A DNA stretch of 64,000 nt, taken from Haematococcus lacustris (Eukaryota > Chlorophyta > Chlorophyceae > Chlamydomonadales > Haematococcaceae). The notes beneath the pieces were generated by a model. The model worked only from the letters and a program-made list of their open reading frames with translations, was not told the DNA's origin and ran no database searches. The stretch is from assembly GCA_030144725.1 (NCBI GenBank), contig JASKMD010000031.1, positions 9,397,823 to 9,461,822 on the forward strand, read 5' to 3'. Both the position numbers and the translations under genes were made by a program. Every line of letters starts with the position of its first letter. Within the stretch, counting starts at the first letter, position 1. This document shows positions 8,992 to 21,148 of this stretch, piece after piece.

Positions 8992-11900
8992 CTAGCTGCG
9001 GCTGAGGCTGTGCGCTGGCACAAAGAACATACGGCCGTAGCCCTCCCCATCCTCAAAGCTGGTCACAAAGACAGTGAAGATCTTGGTGGCATCAAACATA
9101 TGCCAATGCTGATCTCCATAGCCCTGGTGCATGCTGCCCATGGCTGACCGCTGCGGGCGGTCCTCAACAGGTGGAAGGGGGTCAGCCTGCCGCTGTGATG
9201 CACTGGCTGCGAGCCTCTGGGACTTCCTGGCGCCACCTGTGCTGGCTGCCTCCGCTGCTGCTTGCTCCACGCCACGCTTTGCTGACCTGTGCTGCTGTGA
9301 CCCACCAATACCGCTGGGTCCAGCAGCTCCATCTGCATCTCTGTGTCCACCTGGCTCTTCCCCCCGAGCTCCTGGCTCTGCCGCTGCTTCAGCTCCTGCT
9401 GCCTGCTGTGGCCTGGGAACAGCCTGAGCAGTTGCTGCCAAACATGAGGGGTGGGATGTAGGGCGTGTCAAGTAGATGCGGCTGACTGCTAGGCGTAGGA
9501 ACACCCCAGGCAGCTTGGGGTGCTCCAAACGAACCCAGAACTGCACATGGCCAGCCCAAATGGCCCACTTGTCGTCATCGAGCCTGAACGGGATGCTGAC
9601 CCAGGTGTTGTTGCGGGTTGAGGGGCGTTTGTACACACTGCTGAACACGATGGTGCCATTGCAGTCTGCTCGCTGGTAGTACCGCACTGGATACGGGGGT
9701 GCAGCGACCCGTGGATCCTCCTTGGCCGCCTCCTTTGCCTCCCTTGGGTTCAAGACCTCACCGAACACCTGCTTGACGTGCCATGGACGCCATGGGGTGG
9801 CCTCGTCGCTTTTCTGCAGATCCTGGACTGCCTTCATGCAGCCCCTCATCATGGCTCCTGGGCTGTTCTGCAGTGGGCACTCTGCACTGCCTGCTCCCAG
9901 CAGCAGTGCCTGCTGCCCGTCCTCTAACAGCTCATCCTTCAGGCGGGCCTTGTAGTCCTGCTGTGCCTTTGACTCAGCCCGGTCAAGCAGCCTCTTGCTG
10001 GCGTTATGCCCGGCCACCCGCATGGCAATGTGGGCATCCAGCTGGGCTCCAGGAATGCCGTTGGTGGTGATGGACTTCAAGTCATGCAGGTCCCGCTCGA
10101 TCCAGAGCTCGCCAAACAGGCATGTTCTGCCCACATTGCTCTCTTGCATGTACAGCCTGTGCACACCACAACCACACTCGTGCAAATTAAGGCCTGGCTG
10201 GTTTGAAAAACTTGAGAGTTGAGGTCTGAAACTTGGTATGTGGGTTGCTGTGACCTAGAGGATGACAAGACTCTCTTGGGCCAAAGTGTAATTCTCACTC
10301 GGTGTCGAGTTGCTGGGCCAGGTGTAGGGCTGTGACCCTGATTTTGGCTAAGGGAGTTGGCACCGTGTGACCAAAGTCACTTTTCATGTAATGTGAGTAT
10401 GAGAGGTTGTGGAGGGGTGGTTACAGCTGCCCAACCTAGTAGGTGGCATGCAAAAAGTCTCAGCCAGTGATGAGCTATGGCCCGTGTCCTAGGACCCTGT
10501 ACAGGTTCCTGGCGACATCATGGTCGTAGGACCCTGTACAGGTTCCTGTGTACCTTATGAGTGTAGATATTTTAATCATTCCTTGCATCCCTATGTCATA
10601 GAACCCTGTTAGGATTACTACATAGCTTGTGGTTGGTCCTGTTGACCCCGTTTGAATGCTTTTGACCATGTGTGCCTGGACCCTGTACAGGGTCCTACGA
10701 TGAGTGTCTTTCTACACAGGGTCCTGGTACCACACCACAGGGTTCTGGCTCACAGGGTCCTGGCACCACACCACAGGGTCCTGGCTTACAGGGTCCTGGC
10801 ACCTCACCACAGGGTCCTGGCACCACACCACAGGGTCCTGGCACCACACCACAGGGTCTTGGCCCACAGGGTCCTGGCACCTCACCACAGGGTCCTGGCA
10901 CCACAGGGTCCTGGCACCACACCACAGGGTCCTGGCACACACCACAAGGTCTTGGCCTACAGGGTCCTGGCACCACACCACAGGGTCCTGGCACACAGGG
11001 TCCTGGCACCACTCCACAGGGTCCTGCTGCACACCTACAGGGTCCTTGCACCACAGGGTCCTGGCACCACACCACAGGGTCCTGGCACCACACCACAGGG
11101 TCCTGGCACCACAGGGTCCTGGCACCACACCACAGGGTTCGGGCCCACAGGGTCCTGGCGCACACCCACAGGGTCCTGGCACCACACCACAGGGTCCTGG
11201 CACCTCACCACAGGGTCCTGCACCACAGGGTCCTGGCACCACACCACAGGGTCCTGGCACCACACCACAGGGTCCTGGCACCACACCACAGGGTCCTGGC
11301 CCACAGGGTCCTGGCACCACACCACAGGGTCCTGGCACCACAGGGTCCTGGCACCACACCATAGGGTCCTGGCACACAGGGTCCTGCTGCACACCCACAG
11401 GGTCCAGGCACCTCACCACAGGGTCCTGGCACCACAGGGTCCTGGCACCACACCACAGGGTCCTGGCACCACACCAAAAGGTCCTGGCTTACAGGGCGTT
11501 CAAATACGCTTATCAGGCTTGTATGGCTCTGAGATTCTGACCCACGGGCCTGCCATGTTGCGCCTGTTCCAGTCTGCCATCTTGGGCCCAATGCCCTCCC
11601 CCTGGATGGGCTGAAACAACCCATGGTACGAGTCCCCCAGCTCAGAGGTGTTCATGGTGGTGTTGTCAACCACTGTGTCAGGCCGGCCAAAGCCATACAG
11701 CCTGGCGCAGCACGAGCCAGCCACCCCCACGTTGCCAGCATGCACTGTGTTGCCACGGAACAACGCCAGCTGCCCAGCCTTCACCAGGACCTCTATGCCC
11801 AGTTGATGCGGCATGGTCATGGCCAGGGCATCCATCTCCTCCACGTCCACCACTTGCTTCTTACCATCAGCCGTCCGCCGGCAATGGGTTGCAGCTAACT

Positions 11901-14900
11901 GGGACAGGTTGTGGCTGCCCATGTAGGCAACCAGAGGGAAGTCCTGGAGAGCCAGCAGGAACACCAGGCCGTCATCCATCCCTGGGCCAACAGGGAGGAA
12001 GTCGGTGTGGGGAGCCTGTGCCTAAGCCAGCTGCTTGGCCAGTGTAGTCACCATCTCCCCCTCCTTGTTCAGGCACCGCTGCCAGGTGGGGTCAGTGATG
12101 ATGGTAGCCAGGCCGTTGAGGGGGCGGCCCAGCAGCTGCTTCAGCACCGGCTGCAGGAGAGTGAGGTACTGTGTCAACACTTTCTTGGCCTCATCCACCT
12201 GCAAACACTCCCAGTGTGCTGTCTATTGTGCTCCATGCAGCCCTGACTCTAGGTAAGTTAGGAAATGCCTCTGCCGCAATGGCTATGTACTACTGCTGTG
12301 GCTTGTGTCATCTGCTGCACACCTTAATCTATCTGTCTTCTCACCTCCTTCTTCTCCTCTGTTGACAGCGTGCTGTACACAGCCGCGTTATCTTTGGCTG
12401 ACAACAGCTTTAGGGTTGTGTCAAGGTCGCCACTGCTGTTCTTGGCTGACTTGGCCAACACCACCTGCACCCTCTGGCCAGTGCCATACTTTGTCTTGCT
12501 GTTGGCATCGACCGAGCTGAAGACCATGTGGTTATAGACCCTGGTGATTAAGATGCTGGCCGCAACCACCGCTGCCATATCTATGGCTAGCTGTGGCAGC
12601 TGGAAGATGGTCAGGCCTTGAGCAAGAGCTGCTAGGCGACACTGCTGTGGCTCATGAGGCTGGTAGACATCCCCTGTGTATGGCAGCAAGGTGGGCAGCT
12701 GATACACCTTTCCCTGCGTGTATGGTAGCAAAGCACGACATGCTCACAAGCATCCCGTCACTAGCGATACATATCAGTCAGTTACGCCACTCGTACCCGT
12801 GTATTCCTGGGAAACCGCACTGCTTTCTCCATGCAGCAGGGTGCCTCCTGTGCTTTCCTGCAAACACAATCTACACATTTCCTACTGAGCCACAGTTGGA
12901 GTCAGTGAAACCCTGCACTAGGTTAATGAAACCCTGCACCACGTAGCTGAAACCCTGCACAAGGTCAGCGAAACCTTGCACAAGGTTTAAACCTGTTGTA
13001 GGCTATTAGTAGCTGCTCACCTGATCTCCTGTCTTGCCACTTCCAGTCAAGGCTGTGTTTGCCAACACGTGGAGCCGCCTTCTGCCCATCAACTCATCCT
13101 ACATTCAGTGTGGTCGTTTACAAGTTGGATATGCTGTTATGCCTCTTTGGCAGCTTGGGTCTCACCTCCAATCTGTTCACTGTGTCCTGCACGTTGTCCA
13201 CCTTCTGAATCAGAGACTGTATGAGGGCCTGCAATGGCAAATGAAGCAATGGGGTATCTGAGCCACTGTCACACTGCACTATGATGTTGTCTTGCTCCTA
13301 TGTCCTGTAATGTTGTGATTCTACCTGATCCTCGGCAGGCCTCGGCCTCTTGGATGATGAGGGAGCTGCACCCTCCCCTCCAGGCTGCTGCTGCTCCTCT
13401 TCAATCACCTGTCCCAGGTCCTGCTGCTGATGCTGGTGCTGTTGCCCACCTGTTGCTGTGCCTGTCGCCCAGGTGCTGGTGCCCACCTGTGGCCACTGCA
13501 CTCTGCGTGCCTGGCGATGGTGCTGCACTGGCGGATGGTGCTGATGCTGCCCTCCTTCTGCTGGTGTAAGCAACAGGGGAATGGAGGGGGCAGGGCTGAG
13601 TTGCACACCTGCTGCTGGTGCACGCCGCAGGACAGGTGAGGGGGCAGGGCTCCGCTGCACACCTGCTGGCAGGGCAGTTCCTAGGCCTGTGGTGGGGGCC
13701 TTCAATCCAGGTACACCCGTTGTTGGTGTGGCGAGGGGCTGCCGCACAACCGCTGCTGAGGCAGGCTGTTGGACAGGGGTTGGGGCTGGGTGCTGCTGCA
13801 CACCTGCTGCTGGGGCTGGCTGCTGGATAAGTGTGGAGGCAGAGAGTTGCTGCACCACTGCTGAGGGGGCTGTCTGCACAGCAGGGGTGGAGGCTGGAGA
13901 GGGAAGGGGAGGGGTTTTCTGCACGCCTGCTGCTGAGGCTGACTGTGGGGCAGGGGTGGGGGCAGGGGGCTGCTGCACACCCGCTGTTGGGGCTGGCTGT
14001 GGGGCAGGGGTGGGGGCAGGGGGCTGCTGCACACCTGCTGCTGGGGCTGGCTGTGGGGCAGGGGTGGGGGCAGGGGGCTGCTGCACAACTGCTGCTGGGG
14101 CTGACTGTGGGGCAGGGGTGGGGGCAGGGGGCTGCTGCACAACTGCTGTTGGGGCTGGCTGTGGGGCAAGGGTGGGGGCAAGGGGCTGCTGCACAACTGC
14201 TGCTGAGGCCGACTGTGGGACAGGGGTGGGGGCAGGAGAGGGAAGGGTAGGGGGCTCTGTTCTCAACACAAATTCTGCCAAAGTAACACACTCCGCTCTA
14301 CCCCGCACTTCACAGAGGTACACATAATCTGTGTCACCTTGACTCTTCATCTTCGCATCTGCACATGACAGTTAACCGAGACATGAATGCATGGCTACCT
14401 AACCCTACCTAACCTGAACCCTGCTGACAACTAGGGATCCATGCCCACTCATCACCTTGCTTGTATATGTCCCACAAGCTTGCGAAAGGCTTTAACCCCT
14501 CAGGTGGACTGGTTTCTTGTATGCCCTTGAAGTGGTCGTTGAAGTAGGCAAAGTACTTGTCCCACTTGAGCAGCCTTGGGGAAGAGGGTTGGGGGTAATT
14601 CGCTGCAACGAATTTCCAGGTCCTGTATTGCAAACAAGTCACACTTGGGCACTTGGGCACGTCCTCATGAGCATTGGGGTGCATGGGCACTCACCTGTCC
14701 ACTATCGCCTCTGTGTTAATCTGTGTCTCCATATCACAGGGCACAACAGTTTTTGCCACGCAAAAACCACAACACACATCACGCCAGAGGGAATTCATGC
14801 TGGCCAGCCCGGTCGCATCCTACATGCCAGTAGCCACCGTGGATGAGTGCAGTGCTACCGATGTACCGTGTTAGGCTTGATTATGCGTCTACCTGAGTGC

Positions 14901-14982
14901 GGGGGCCGCATCGCGCCAGGAAGTTCATCACGTCAACGGCGACTTCTTCCAATGCCTTATTGCCTGCTTCTGCTGCTGCCAT
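8992..14982 (-). CDS. ten-exon gene, coiled coil plus 2OG-Fe(II) oxygenase-like domain (one in-frame stop)
   Basis: Ten exons can be joined in frame: 14982-14893, 14819-14695, 14622-14456, 14358-13325, 13228-13166, 13098-13021, 12857-12786, 12713-12345, 12198 to about 11500, and 10156-8992. Phases match at every junction I could define; donors are mostly GTGAG/GTAGA and acceptors CAG/TAG. The start is ATG 14982 (MAAAEAGNKALEEVAV). Exon 4 is a Pro/Ala/Gln repeat of about 22 residues per unit. Exon 5 (ALIQSLIQKVDNVQDTVNRL) is coiled-coil-like. Exon 9 carries a 2OG-Fe(II) dioxygenase signature: PHTDF (HxD), then a distal His in FRGNTVHAG and an Arg in CCARLYGF. The substrate is unknown. Exon 10 ends in a basic region and is unassigned. 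An in-frame TAG (12022-12024) lies just before PHTDF, so the gene may be a pseudogene or use an unseen splice. The exon 9 donor is not fixed; GGCCC then GTGGGT would give the right phase. About 1,280 codons. Confidence 0.65.
10175..11495 (-). mobile_element. CACTCG foldback-like element, 5'-truncated (copy 1)
   Basis: Reverse-oriented copy. Its 3' terminus is at 10175 (CACTCGTGCAAATTAAGGCC on the plus strand, that is, the element end on the minus strand), followed by the conserved 3' module to about 10720 and then about 770 bp of CACAGGGTCCTGGCACCACA minisatellite. No opposite terminus is visible near 11495. It lies between exons 9 and 10 of the host gene, its terminus 18 bp from the exon 10 acceptor, so it appears to sit within an intron. 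Confidence 0.85.
12900..12990. repeat. GAAACCCTGCAC minisatellite in an intron
   Basis: Four units of about 21 bp with the core GAAACCCTGCAC and spacers such as TAGGTTAAT, lying in the intron between exons 6 and 7 of the oxygenase-like gene. The same unit occurs at 15171-15268 and 39755-39905. Confidence 0.8.
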
Positions 14983-15335
14983 TGTGCGTAGCCTTGATAG
15001 TGTGCGCGTGGCCGCAATGGACTTTCGAAACTCTAGTCTGATGGCATGGGATCAACAATACTGCAAACCGCAGGCATGGTGATGTGCACTGCTTGCCTTA
15101 TCCCAGTGTTCAGTATTGTCGCGTGTTATGCCTCGTTCATGTATTTGTGAACACCTTCTAGTGCACTTTACACGGGGTCACTGAAACCCTGCACACGGTC
15201 AGCGAAACCCTGCACTAGGTTGGCGAAACCCTGCACTAGGTCAACAAAACCCTGTGCAAGGTTTGGATTGACTAGTCCATGAACCTCTAGCATCTCATGA
15301 ACCTCTAGCATCTCATCAATCAAACAAGTCACAAC
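14983..15335. repeat. intergenic stretch with GAAACCCTGCAC repeats
   Basis: Region upstream of the oxygenase-like gene start. At 15171-15268 there are five GAAACCCTGCAC-type units, followed by a doubled CATGAACCTCTAGCATCTCA. No promoter element can be named. It presumably holds the promoter of the minus-strand gene. Confidence 0.6.
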
Positions 15336-15951
15336 GTGCTGCTGCTGCTGCCACTGCTGCATCTGCTTCTGCTGCTGCTGCTGCCACTGCCTCTGCTACT
15401 GGCCCTGCCCCTGCCTCTGCCCCTGCTGTGCCGGGTGCCACTGGCCCTGCCCCTGCCTCTGCCCCTGCTGTGGCGGGTGCCACTGGCCCTGCCCCTGCCA
15501 CAGCCCCTGCTGCCCCTGCTGCCCCTGCCACAGCTCCTGCTGCCCCCACTGCCCCCGCTGCCACCACTGCCCCTGCCCCTGCCCTTGCCCCTGCCTCTGC
15601 TGCTGCCTTTGCCCCTTCCCCTGTTGGCCCTGTCCCTGTCCCTGTCCCTGCTGCCCCTGCTGCTGCCCCTGTCGCCACTGCTGCCCCTGCTGCCAAGCCT
15701 GTGAGTAGTGCAGCGGCGAGCTCCTCTGCCTCTGCCCCTGCTTCTCGGCCTGCATGCCTCTTCTTGGCACCCCCGCCTCCCAGAACCTTTCGCTTGGCTG
15801 CAGCTGGTGTGGGGTGAGCTGCCTTGGCAGATGCCTTGCCCCCTCGGGGAGGGTGTGAAGCTGGACCTGCCTGCTGCCCTGCACCGCTGGCAGCCTGCAG
15901 CTCCAACAACAGCTTTGACTTGTACTCCACAAGCCGGGTCAGGGTCGTCAA
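15316..15951 (-). CDS. low-complexity exon of an unidentified gene
   Basis: An acceptor (TTGTTGTGTGCAG) precedes 15951, and the frame opens with LTTLTRLVEYKSKLLLELQA, a helical non-repetitive segment. A Lys/Arg-rich stretch (AAKRKVLGGGGAKKRHAGRE) follows, then about 115 residues of Ala/Gly/Thr repeats encoded by CTGCCCCTGCC-type units. The downstream end is not defined; a stop occurs at 15316. Upstream exons are not visible because LINE copy A lies 22 bp before the acceptor. It could belong to a gene mostly beyond the assembly gap or be an upstream part of the 8992-14982 gene. No known domain. Confidence 0.4.
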   Translation of the reverse strand: MTTLTRLVEYKSKLLLELQAASGAGQQAGPASHPPRGGKASAKAAHPTPAAAKRKVLGGGGAKKRHAGREAGAEAEELAAALLTGLAAGAAVATGAAAGAAGTGTGTGPTGEGAKAAAEAGARAGAGAVVAAGAVGAAGAVAGAAGAAGAVAGAGPVAPATAGAEAGAGPVAPGTAGAEAGAGPVAEAVAAAAAEADAAVAAAAARCDLFD

Positions 15952-15973
15952 CTGCACACAACAAGGTGGCAAT

Positions 15974-18900
15974 AAGAAGAAGAAGAAGAAGACTACGCCG
16001 GTATTCACCGGCGTGCATTAAGGGAGGAGCAACCGCCTGGGGCGCGGCCTGCTCCCACCATCAAGCTCGAGAAGTAACCGACCCCCTAACCCCCCCCCTT
16101 TCTAATAGCTCTTAGTCTATAGCTTGTTTTGGCGATGGTGTGGGCTGCTTCTACCGCATGTCTAGTGAGCTTGTTTAGTAGCTTGGTGGCGTTGGTTTGA
16201 GTGATCCCCAGGGCGATGAGGTGTTGACGTGTGTGTGTTTCATAGGTAATACCACCTATACCCAGTAGGATTGGTCTGATCTCAACCATGTGGCCTATTT
16301 TGCGCATGGTGTGTGCCAATTTCTTATGTTGATTCAGGGCCTTGTCCAGTTGCTCCATCCACCTCGAGTCTGCACAGTATTTGATTTCTACGATGGTGAT
16401 CCTTTTAATGGCTTTGTCTCGTTTGCCCGTCTTCTTTTGTGGCGCCACCATGAGTATGTCTGGTCTGGTAGTGTTTTTGGTCGCTGTTGGTTTCAGGCCG
16501 AGTGCCCGTAGCGTGGTGTGTAGTGTGTCGTTAGGGAGGTCAAGGTTTTCTCTTGCGCCCTTCTCCCAGCTGCCGGTGTCCGCAAACCGGATGCACCCGC
16601 CCAGGGTTCCTTTGCTGATGGCTTTGGCGATGAGGCGGCCAGCACCGTTATGTCTTTCTTGCACGAGCGGCAGGGTCTCGCTGCAGCCCGAGAGGAGGTG
16701 TGTGGCACTGTCGGCCTCCCCACAGAGCGGGCAGCGGTCGTCTGTCGCCTGCTTCCAACGCATGGCCAGCTTTTGGTTATAGAGCCCTCCAGTACGGTAG
16801 AGTAGGGCGGTCCTTTGCGCGGGGATGGAGATGGTCGCATCGGTCATCACTCTTTCGCCCGCTCCTTTGGCTGCGGCTTTGGTGATGTCGTGGGTCATCT
16901 GGTAGTAGATGCTGTCTTGGTTGGCGAGACCTAACTTGTGCTTGTTGTGCATGTGTGCGCGCACGCTTTGTCGGCAGTCCGGCAGCGGGGCGAGGGTTTC
17001 GCTATCGGTCCCGTGGTTGAGCCAGATGCCCCTCTCTTTAGGTATGGTCGGGTGGTACCCTAGAGTGTTTGCCTGCTCCGGGTGTAGCGCTGCGTGTTTA
17101 GCAAGGGCATCTGCGCCTTCGTTGCCGATGATGCCCGAGTGTGCCCGAACTTTGTAGAACTGGATCGTGTCGGGGCTGTCGATGATGAGGGTGGCGATGT
17201 CCGTCAGGATGTCGTTGTGTCTATGATTGATAAGGGACATCGGGTTAGCGAGAGCTCGACGGATCTGGTAGAGAGAGCAGAGGCTGTCGGTGGCGATGCG
17301 TCTGGCCCCCGCTTTGAGTGCCGCGTGTATCGCTGTGAGTTCTGCCTTGTTGATGGTGTTGTTTTCTAGGTCGTTCATCGCAATGGTCAGAAGGGCATTG
17401 CTTTCCGGGATATAGACCCCCGCCCCGACGCGCGCCGGGTCTGGCTCGGATGTCTTGATGCAGCTACCGTCAGTGTACGCTACTGTGGTCCATTCGGTGA
17501 TGGCCATCCGTGGTAGCGTGGTGGAGTGGTGTGTGAGTTGGTGTTGGCTGCGTGTGTGCCCCAGCGTGGGTAGAGTCCCGTCGAGCGGGAGGCGGAGGTG
17601 CTGTTTGTGGCCACTGGGGAGAGTGGCTGGCTGTTTTTGATTGTGGGGTCTGCGAAGGAGAGGGTGTGTCTCCCTGTCCGGGTGTAGGGCAGTGGCTGTG
17701 CTAGCCATCCACCCTTGTGGGTTGCCTTTCGTGGTGAGTAGTTGCCCTGCCTCATTCCATATGACGTAGACGAGGAGGGTGGCGTGTTTGCCATGTTTGG
17801 AGCAGTTGGTATTGGTGAGGGGTATGCTGGCCAGGTGCTGGCAGTACTCTGGGTACCGTCTCAAGGTGTCAATGTGCTTGGGATAAGAGATGCCCTTCTT
17901 ACCAGGGATCAACATGATGGTGGCCATGGCCTCCTCCTGGTGTGCTGAGTGTATAGCATGGTTGACGCATTTCAAGGCCACCGCATCATCGGCTGGTACA
18001 TTCCATGTGGATAGCCCAGTGTGACGTACAAGTAGGCAGTTGTGGTGTGCCCCAAAGGCCGTGTCATTGATGTCGGGGCTCCAGTAGGTAGTGGTTTCCG
18101 GTCTAACTGTGAGTGGATCAGCCCACCTTTGGACGGTACTTGGAAAGCTTCGTGTGGTTTGTAGGGTGGTGAGGGCTTTGTCTTGTGCCAGTCTCATGGG
18201 GTGGCGGCTGCTCTGTGTGTCCTGTCTCCTGAGGAGGGCCACCAGTTCTGTGGCCAGGTTGCGTGTGTGTGGTGTGTGTTGTAGCCAAGCGTGTAAGTGT
18301 TGGTGTTGTTGTTTGGTTATAAGGCCTATTGTGCGGCCCGACTCATCGTGAACCGTTACATGTTGCACTAGGTCGTGCTTGGGCATGATGGGCTCTCCCG
18401 TGCTGAGGTTCATCGCGGGGGTGGTCATGTGGGGGTGCAGTTGGAGGAAGGTTTCGCATTTGCCCGTCCCGACGATGTCCGTCTGCGGGTTGATGGGGTA
18501 CGTGTGGAAGGTGGCCTTCGAGTGAAGGTTGGTGCACCGGGGTAGCCAGGTGTGCGGGTCCGGCAGTCCCTGCCGGGTGTGTGTTGGCAGCTGTGTGTCA
18601 GGCCGCGCGTATCTAGCTTCTTGTATCCTCTTATTTTCCTCTTCATAGTCGCTGCGTCGCGCCAGGTAGTCCAGGTGTGCCGTGATGAGAGGTGCCGGTT
18701 CGAGGGTGGGGCGCCAGTGAACTCGTATAAGGTCCGAGTGCGCTGACAGACGCATAGTCGTTTTGAACTCGTTGCTGCCGAACTTGCATATTGGGCACAG
18801 CCAGTGGCCTGGTTCTTTGTGTCCCGACAGGAGGGCTTCCTCAAGGCAGGCTGGGTGGTAGGCCCTCTTGCAGTTGTGGCACATTGGGCTGTCTCCTCTT

Positions 18901-20648
18901 GGTAGCCAGCATAGCTCACATGTGCATACGTCTTTAGCCTCTTCCCTGCTGATGGGTTCTATGTGTGTGGGTGTATAGCCTTCTTCTGCACATAGTGGTT
19001 ATGCCCATCTATCTATGATTGTGGGCTTCCAATGCACCTTGTAGTAGCTTTCTTTGTTGATGCCGTCCCATTGCCATCCATCTATGTTGGTGATGGCCTC
19101 TTGGTGTCCGTACATGGCCCCTAGTATACTGCCGAGGTCCTTGGGTTTACAACGGCAGGCTTTATCCACCTTCCAGCTGGAGAGCCCTGGAAGGTCAAGG
19201 CCAACTGTGCGCACTATATCCTTCGGGATAGTCTGTATCTGTCTGCCCTCAGTGTTCCGTTTCGTGCCCGCCTTGTGTCGGGCAGGTTTCGTTGGGGGCG
19301 ATTGGGTTTCCCTGTTCTCTCGCCTTAGCAGCCGGGAGCTACTCTTGATGTCTTCCTGGGCTGCGGGCTGTTGTGTTGCATGTTCGGTCACGTGCGTCGC
19401 TTCGGTCGGTGTGGGCTTCTTGGCAGTCACGTACGCCCTAATATCAGCGTAGCGGTGTTTTGTGTCTTCCTCGACGTCGGTTGGTGCAAGCTCCGTCAGA
19501 CCCGCGGCCCATGGCTTAATGAGTCTTTGCGCAGCGGGCAGGTCTAGGGTGGTGTCTCGTTTGGCTGCGATGTTTTTCGCTTCTGTTGTGGTTGGGCATC
19601 TGTCCTGGGTCGCCATGGTCGTTAGTCTGTTGAGGGCGATATAGTGCTTTTGTTGGACTTTGTTGTGGAAGCGTTCTTTAAGCATCTGTCCTGATATGAT
19701 GTAGGTATGGCCAGCGATGGTGTGTTGGAGCTCTGTGGCATGTCGGATGCCCAAGCTTTTGAGGCACGTCATGCAAGCACTAACTATGTCGAGTGGAAGG
19801 GGGCTGGTATTCTGTGTGATGAGTTGTCCAAGCAGTTTGGTTTCCCTAGGGTAGAGTTCTTGTCCTTCCTGGGTGGCAGTGAGCTGCGCCGTGGTGGCAT
19901 GTAGGAGTTGTCTGGCTCGTAGGGTGTGTCGCAGCATAATGAGCATGCGGTGTCCATGCTTGGCAGCTTGAGCGTAGAGCCAAGTGATCTGTTTGTGTAG
20001 CATGCATCTGGTTATGTGGGCATGTGTGGTGTCTGTGGACTGGAGGCTGTGTAGGAGGGCTGTAGTGTTTCTGGTATGGTACTCTTTGGCGGTTGAGCTG
20101 ATGCCAAGGCCGAGCTTGTCGATGTCCTCCCTGACAACGGCATTGGGTGTGCCTAATGGGAGTCTGAGTTTTTTCTTAATACATTGATTAATTGCTCTGT
20201 CGTAGAGGTCTAGGTCTCCCGGTGTGCATGGGGCTACGCAGAAGCTATAGGCCAGACTGGGGATGATGGCTGTCTTGATGATGTGGATGGCTTGTCTGGC
20301 GCTAGCGAATGAGCGTCGTAGTCTTTCTAGCTTCTGTCTAAGTTGTGTCATCATGGCTATGTGTTGTGGTTTCCAGTTGAGTGTCATGGTAAGTAATACA
20401 CCAAGGTAAGTGAAGGGGGAGGTCGGTTTGAGGTAGGTGACAGGTTTCCCTTGTAGCGTTACGGCTTGCAGTTCTCTACGGGCTTGCTTTTCCGCTTCTG
20501 CCATGGTGCTGCATCTGCCGGATTGGTGCGCTTTGTGGAGCGCCGCTGTGGCGAGGGTTTTGCTGTGGGATACGATTAGGTGGCCCCAGTCCGAGTAGGC
20601 GGAGAGCTTGTCTGCCTGACAGCGTAGGTTGCTGATCGAGTTGCATAG
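15974..20648 (-). mobile_element. Dualen-like LINE, copy A (5' lost in gap)
   Basis: A non-LTR retrotransposon on the minus strand. The visible part runs from just after the RT active site (RCQADKLSAYSDWGHL at the gap edge) to the 3' end. The 3' untranslated part (about 110 bp) holds a perfect 7-bp stem with a 4-nt loop at 15996-16013 (CGCCGGT, ATTC, ACCGGCG) and ends in an AAG repeat (CTT on the element strand) at 15974-15991. The coding frame matches copy B closely throughout. The 5' side is cut by 500 N. Confidence 0.9.
16086..20648 (-). pseudogene. LINE copy A polyprotein, C-terminal two-thirds, one nonsense codon
   Basis: A single frame carries, in order: the RT thumb/maturation region; a PHD-type zinc finger (CHNCKRAYHPACLEEA then WLCPICK, about 18770-18900); an RNase H domain (VAYTDGSCIK, NKAELTAIHAAL, ATDSLCSLYQIRRAL, HSGIIGNEGADALAK; about 17480-17080); a CCHC knuckle (CPLCGEADSATHLLSGC, about 16690-16740); and a restriction-like endonuclease core (RPDILMV, then IVEIKYC, about 16370-16465). 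A TAA at 18999-19001 interrupts the frame where copy B has TTA (Leu); frame and alignment resume immediately. It is therefore inactive by a single base change, apart from the part hidden in the gap. Confidence 0.88.
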
Positions 20649-21148
20649 NNNNNNNNNNNNNNNNNNNNNNNNNNNNNNNNNNNNNNNNNNNNNNNNNNNN
20701 NNNNNNNNNNNNNNNNNNNNNNNNNNNNNNNNNNNNNNNNNNNNNNNNNNNNNNNNNNNNNNNNNNNNNNNNNNNNNNNNNNNNNNNNNNNNNNNNNNNN
20801 NNNNNNNNNNNNNNNNNNNNNNNNNNNNNNNNNNNNNNNNNNNNNNNNNNNNNNNNNNNNNNNNNNNNNNNNNNNNNNNNNNNNNNNNNNNNNNNNNNNN
20901 NNNNNNNNNNNNNNNNNNNNNNNNNNNNNNNNNNNNNNNNNNNNNNNNNNNNNNNNNNNNNNNNNNNNNNNNNNNNNNNNNNNNNNNNNNNNNNNNNNNN
21001 NNNNNNNNNNNNNNNNNNNNNNNNNNNNNNNNNNNNNNNNNNNNNNNNNNNNNNNNNNNNNNNNNNNNNNNNNNNNNNNNNNNNNNNNNNNNNNNNNNNN
21101 NNNNNNNNNNNNNNNNNNNNNNNNNNNNNNNNNNNNNNNNNNNNNNNN
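20649..21148. other. assembly gap of 500 N
   Basis: Exactly 500 N, probably a conventional gap of unknown true size. The left edge is inside the RT of LINE copy A; the right edge is about 11 bp inside the copia 5' LTR. Sequence continuity across it is not established. Confidence 0.98.
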
